Assembly (NCBI GenBank): GCA_029261905.1
Contig: JAJDAM010000828.1
Location: forward strand, 1 to 7,263
Source of the DNA: Deltaproteobacteria bacterium
GTDB lineage: Bacteria > Myxococcota_A > UBA9160 > SMWR01
Length of the DNA: 7,263 nucleotides
Direction of reading: 5' to 3'
Shown: positions 5,604 through 7,263 of the stretch, in pieces
How the letters are laid out: each line of letters starts with the position of its first letter
Numbering within the stretch: position 1 is the stretch's first letter
Notes under the pieces: generated by a model
Database searches by the model: none
Seen by the model: the letters and a program-made list of their open reading frames with translations, nothing else
What the model was told of the DNA's origin: nothing
Program-made: the position numbers and the translations under genes

Positions 5604-6944
5604 ATGACCGACCCGATCCTCGTTGTGACCCCAGATGAGTCGTTGCGTGACGCCTTGATGCTTGCGCTATCCGGCGAAGGCTACGAGGTTTGCGCGGCCC
5701 GAAGTGCCGATGCGGCACGCCAGATGCTCGAGAACAGGCCGTTCGAAATCATCGTTTGCGAGCTCGAGATGCGCGGTAGGCGCGGCCAACCACTCGTTTC
5801 GGAACTCGCTCGCCACAGTACGGTCGTGGCACTGTCCAGCCAAGACGACCCTGAACTCGAAGCGTCGGGATTCGGAGCCTACGCGATCGTTCACAAGCCC
5901 GTCCCGAGCACCGAACTGATCCTCGCGCTGCGGCAAGCACGTGAGCGGGGGCGCTTGAAGCAGGAGAATCGCCTGCTCCGACGGGACCTGGCGCGATCGC
6001 TCGGTGAGCGGCCCATCGTTGCCGCTTCGAACTCGATGATCGAACTACTCGAGACACTCGAGCGCGCGTCGGCCCACGAATCTGTCGTGCTGCTGACTGG
6101 AGAAAGGGGTACCGGCAAGGAAGTGCTCGCGCGGGCGATCCACGGCCAATCACCTCGGCGGAGGCACAATTTTGTCGCGGTCCACTGTGGAGCGAGTGAG
6201 CAGCAGCTGGCGATCGAGCTGTTCGGGCATGTAAAGGGTGCTTTCGCCGGCGCGGAACGGAATCGACTCGGATTGATGCTCGAAGCCGCTGGCGGCACAC
6301 TGTATCTCGACGAAGTCGGATCTCTGCCTCCCGATTTGCAGACCAGCCTGCTGCGGGCGCTCCAGGAGGAGGAAATCAGCCCGATCGGTGACAGCAAACC
6401 TCGATCGATCGATGTCCGGGTTCTGGCCTCGACATCGACCCCGTTGGAGCAGGAAGTCGAGGCGGGTCGCTTTCGGGAAGACCTCTTTCGGCGACTCAGC
6501 GGCATCGAACTCATTGCGCCGCCGCTTCGCGACCGCCGCAAGGACATCCCGCTGCTCGTCGACCACTTCATCGGGCACTTCCGTCATGCGCTCGGCTGCA
6601 CCGCCAGGGGGATTGCTGACGACGCACTGGAGCGTCTGGTCGCTTACGACTGGCCAGGCAATATCCGCGAACTCGAGAACGCAATCGAGCGAGCCATGAT
6701 CTCGTCGCGACGCGACCGGATCACACGCCGCGACCTTCCAGCCGGAATCGTCGACCCGAACCCATCTGCTGGCGACACCGGAGAAGACCTCGGTTTGAAG
6801 CGAGCACGTCGCGCCGCGGAAGCCGATGTCATTCGTCGCGCATTGCATGCGACGGGCGGCAACCGCACCCACGCAGCCAAGCGACTCGAAATCAGTCACC
6901 GTGCGCTGCTGTACAAACTGAAGGAATACGGGATCCGGGACTGA
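5604..6944 (+). CDS. Degenerate NtrC-family response regulator / AAA+ enhancer-binding protein
   Basis: Cytoplasmic regulator of 446 residues with receiver, AAA+ and Fis-type HTH domains. Receiver, about 1-118: the acidic pair is replaced by Thr9-Pro10 and the phospho-acceptor position is Glu53 (CELEM); Ser78 and Lys98 remain. AAA+, about 135-360: Walker A GERGTGKE (166-173), Walker B LDEVG (235-239), the arginine-finger segment FREDLFRRL (290-298) and sensor II WPGNIRELE (350-358) are intact. However, the sigma-54 contact loop reads GAFAGA (212-217) instead of GAFTGA, His194 replaces the glutamate-switch Asn of the NCAA motif, and STS (276-278) replaces the usual ATN. The C-terminal HTH (about 415-446, NRTHAAKRLEISHRALLYKL) looks normal. 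ATG 5604 gives the usual receiver N-terminus; GTG 5595 would add three residues, and neither has a clear ribosome site. It is divergent from the pil operon and convergent with the PilR-like gene, so a pilus role is plausible but unproven. ATP hydrolysis and DNA binding look possible; classical sigma-54 activation is doubtful. Confidence 0.93.
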   Translation: MTDPILVVTPDESLRDALMLALSGEGYEVCAARSADAARQMLENRPFEIIVCELEMRGRRGQPLVSELARHSTVVALSSQDDPELEASGFGAYAIVHKPVPSTELILALRQARERGRLKQENRLLRRDLARSLGERPIVAASNSMIELLETLERASAHESVVLLTGERGTGKEVLARAIHGQSPRRRHNFVAVHCGASEQQLAIELFGHVKGAFAGAERNRLGLMLEAAGGTLYLDEVGSLPPDLQTSLLRALQEEEISPIGDSKPRSIDVRVLASTSTPLEQEVEAGRFREDLFRRLSGIELIAPPLRDRRKDIPLLVDHFIGHFRHALGCTARGIADDALERLVAYDWPGNIRELENAIERAMISSRRDRITRRDLPAGIVDPNPSAGDTGEDLGLKRARRAAEADVIRRALHATGGNRTHAAKRLEISHRALLYKLKEYGIRD

Positions 6945-6963
6945 CGGCCTGTCAGGCTTCGTC
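6943..6963. other. Tail-to-tail gene junction with weak dyad
   Basis: The two regulator genes end 7 bases apart. GACGGCC (6943-6949) can pair with GGC (6955-6957) and CGTC (6960-6963) around a five-base loop with a two-base bulge. The symmetry could serve both converging transcripts, but there is no T-run on either side, so I cannot call it an intrinsic terminator. Confidence 0.25.
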
Positions 6964-7263
6964 GCGATCCGGATTGTCGAGTCCGAGCTTTTCGAGCCGG
7001 TAGCGAAACGAGCGAAACGACACTCCCACCAATTGTGCCGCTCGTTTCTTGACACCACCCGATGCCCGAAGCGCCTCCAGCAGCAGGCCCTTCTCGAACT
7101 CGTCGACCATCGCCTCCAGATCGATACCGGTCTTCGGAATGCGCGCCGTGACCTCAGAGGGTGCGGGATTCGTGATCGAAGGTGGCAAGGCGTCTACGTC
7201 GATCGCCGGTCCGCGCCCGAGTGCGACCGCGCGCTCGATGGCGTTCTCGAGTTCGCGCACGTT
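6952..7263 (-). CDS. pilR: PilR-like sigma-54-dependent response regulator (C-terminal part only)
   Basis: C-terminal 103 residues of an NtrC-family activator whose receiver and most of the AAA+ domain lie beyond the right edge. The fragment opens with NVRELENAIERAV, the end of the AAA+ sensor II motif. A linker of about 45 residues (DALPPSITNP, TGIDLEAMVDEFEKGLLLEAL) follows, then a Fis-type HTH with GGVKKRAAQLVGVSFRSFRYRLEKLGL. The SFRSFRYRL recognition helix is typical of PilR proteins, which activate pilin transcription with sigma-54 under the PilS kinase; with a pil operon next door, PilR is the best guess. Assignment rests on the HTH and context only, so another NtrC-type regulator is possible. 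It differs clearly from the neighbouring regulator in linker and HTH, so the two are not recent duplicates. It runs toward the operon and ends 7 bases from the convergent gene. Confidence 0.8.
   Translation of the reverse strand, partial: NVRELENAIERAVALGRGPAIDVDALPPSITNPAPSEVTARIPKTGIDLEAMVDEFEKGLLLEALRASGGVKKRAAQLVGVSFRSFRYRLEKLGLDNPDRDEA

Noticed and set aside
5314..5718. Minus-strand open frame of 134 codons across the intergenic region
   Set aside because: It overlaps both the HTH gene and the divergent regulator, its product is Arg/Ser-rich without domains, and no ribosome site was seen. The stretch is better read as a promoter region.
6150..7058. Minus-strand open frame of 302 codons opposite the NtrC-type gene and the PilR end
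   Set aside because: It runs antisense to a well-supported AAA+/HTH protein and crosses the end of the PilR-like gene in another frame; its product has no recognisable motif.
6660..7263. Near-identical inverted stretch of about 28 bases in the two regulator genes (around 6666-6695 plus, 7232-7260 minus)
   Set aside because: Both encode the conserved RELENAIER motif of NtrC-family AAA+ domains with similar codon choice. It is shared protein ancestry, not a mobile-element repeat.
1..7263. tRNA, rRNA, CRISPR arrays, insertion sequences or attachment sites
   Set aside because: No tandem repeat-spacer pattern, transposase-like protein or terminal inverted repeats were seen. The window is filled by the pil operon and regulators, with no intergenic stretch above about 250 bases.

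Overview
The window holds the core of a type IV pilus assembly operon and two bacterial enhancer-binding-protein (NtrC-type) genes. DNA is GC-rich, genes are tightly packed, and the pil proteins (PilM with GLDIGSSTVKAVEL, a lipoprotein PilP, a multi-AMIN PilQ) plus a small Xre-type HTH gene heading the operon resemble those of Deltaproteobacteria in the broad sense (Myxococcota / Desulfobacterota / Binatota-like lineages). That placement is an inference from protein style only; no rRNA or other marker is present.

Layout. Bases 1-2237 (minus): pilQ, the outer-membrane secretin, 745 codons visible with signal sequence, three AMIN-like regions, STN/N0 and N1 domains; the pore-forming C-terminal part lies beyond base 1. 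Then, still on the minus strand and in upstream order, pilP (2234-2797), pilO (2842-3435), pilN (3451-4008), pilM (4008-5087) and a small HTH gene (5084-5356, or to 5386). Genes overlap by 1-4 bases at HTH/pilM, pilM/pilN and pilP/pilQ, so HTH-pilM-pilN-pilO-pilP-pilQ is very probably one transcript read right to left. PilM (cytoplasmic actin-like), PilN and PilO (inner-membrane), PilP (lipoprotein) and PilQ (secretin) form the alignment complex that links the cytoplasmic pilus motor to the outer-membrane pore.

The divergent intergenic region, about 5357-5603, contains a perfect 10-bp dyad (5404-5413 / 5427-5436) and several smaller inverted repeats. To its right, on the plus strand, lies an NtrC-family regulator (5604-6944) with intact ATPase machinery but changes at positions normally required: Glu in place of the phospho-accepting Asp, no acidic pocket, GAFAGA instead of GAFTGA, His instead of the glutamate-switch Asn, and STS instead of ATN near sensor I. 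It meets, tail to tail with 7 bases between, the C-terminal end of a second regulator resembling PilR (6952-7263, minus, running off the right edge).

The main point of interest is this degenerate enhancer-binding protein sitting between the pilus operon and a PilR-like gene. The sequence suggests a regulator that is phosphorylation-independent and perhaps does not activate sigma-54 RNA polymerase in the usual way. The remainder is an ordinary pilMNOPQ cluster with a few notable details (HTH leader gene, homopolymer tracts at start sites, a strong hairpin inside pilQ).
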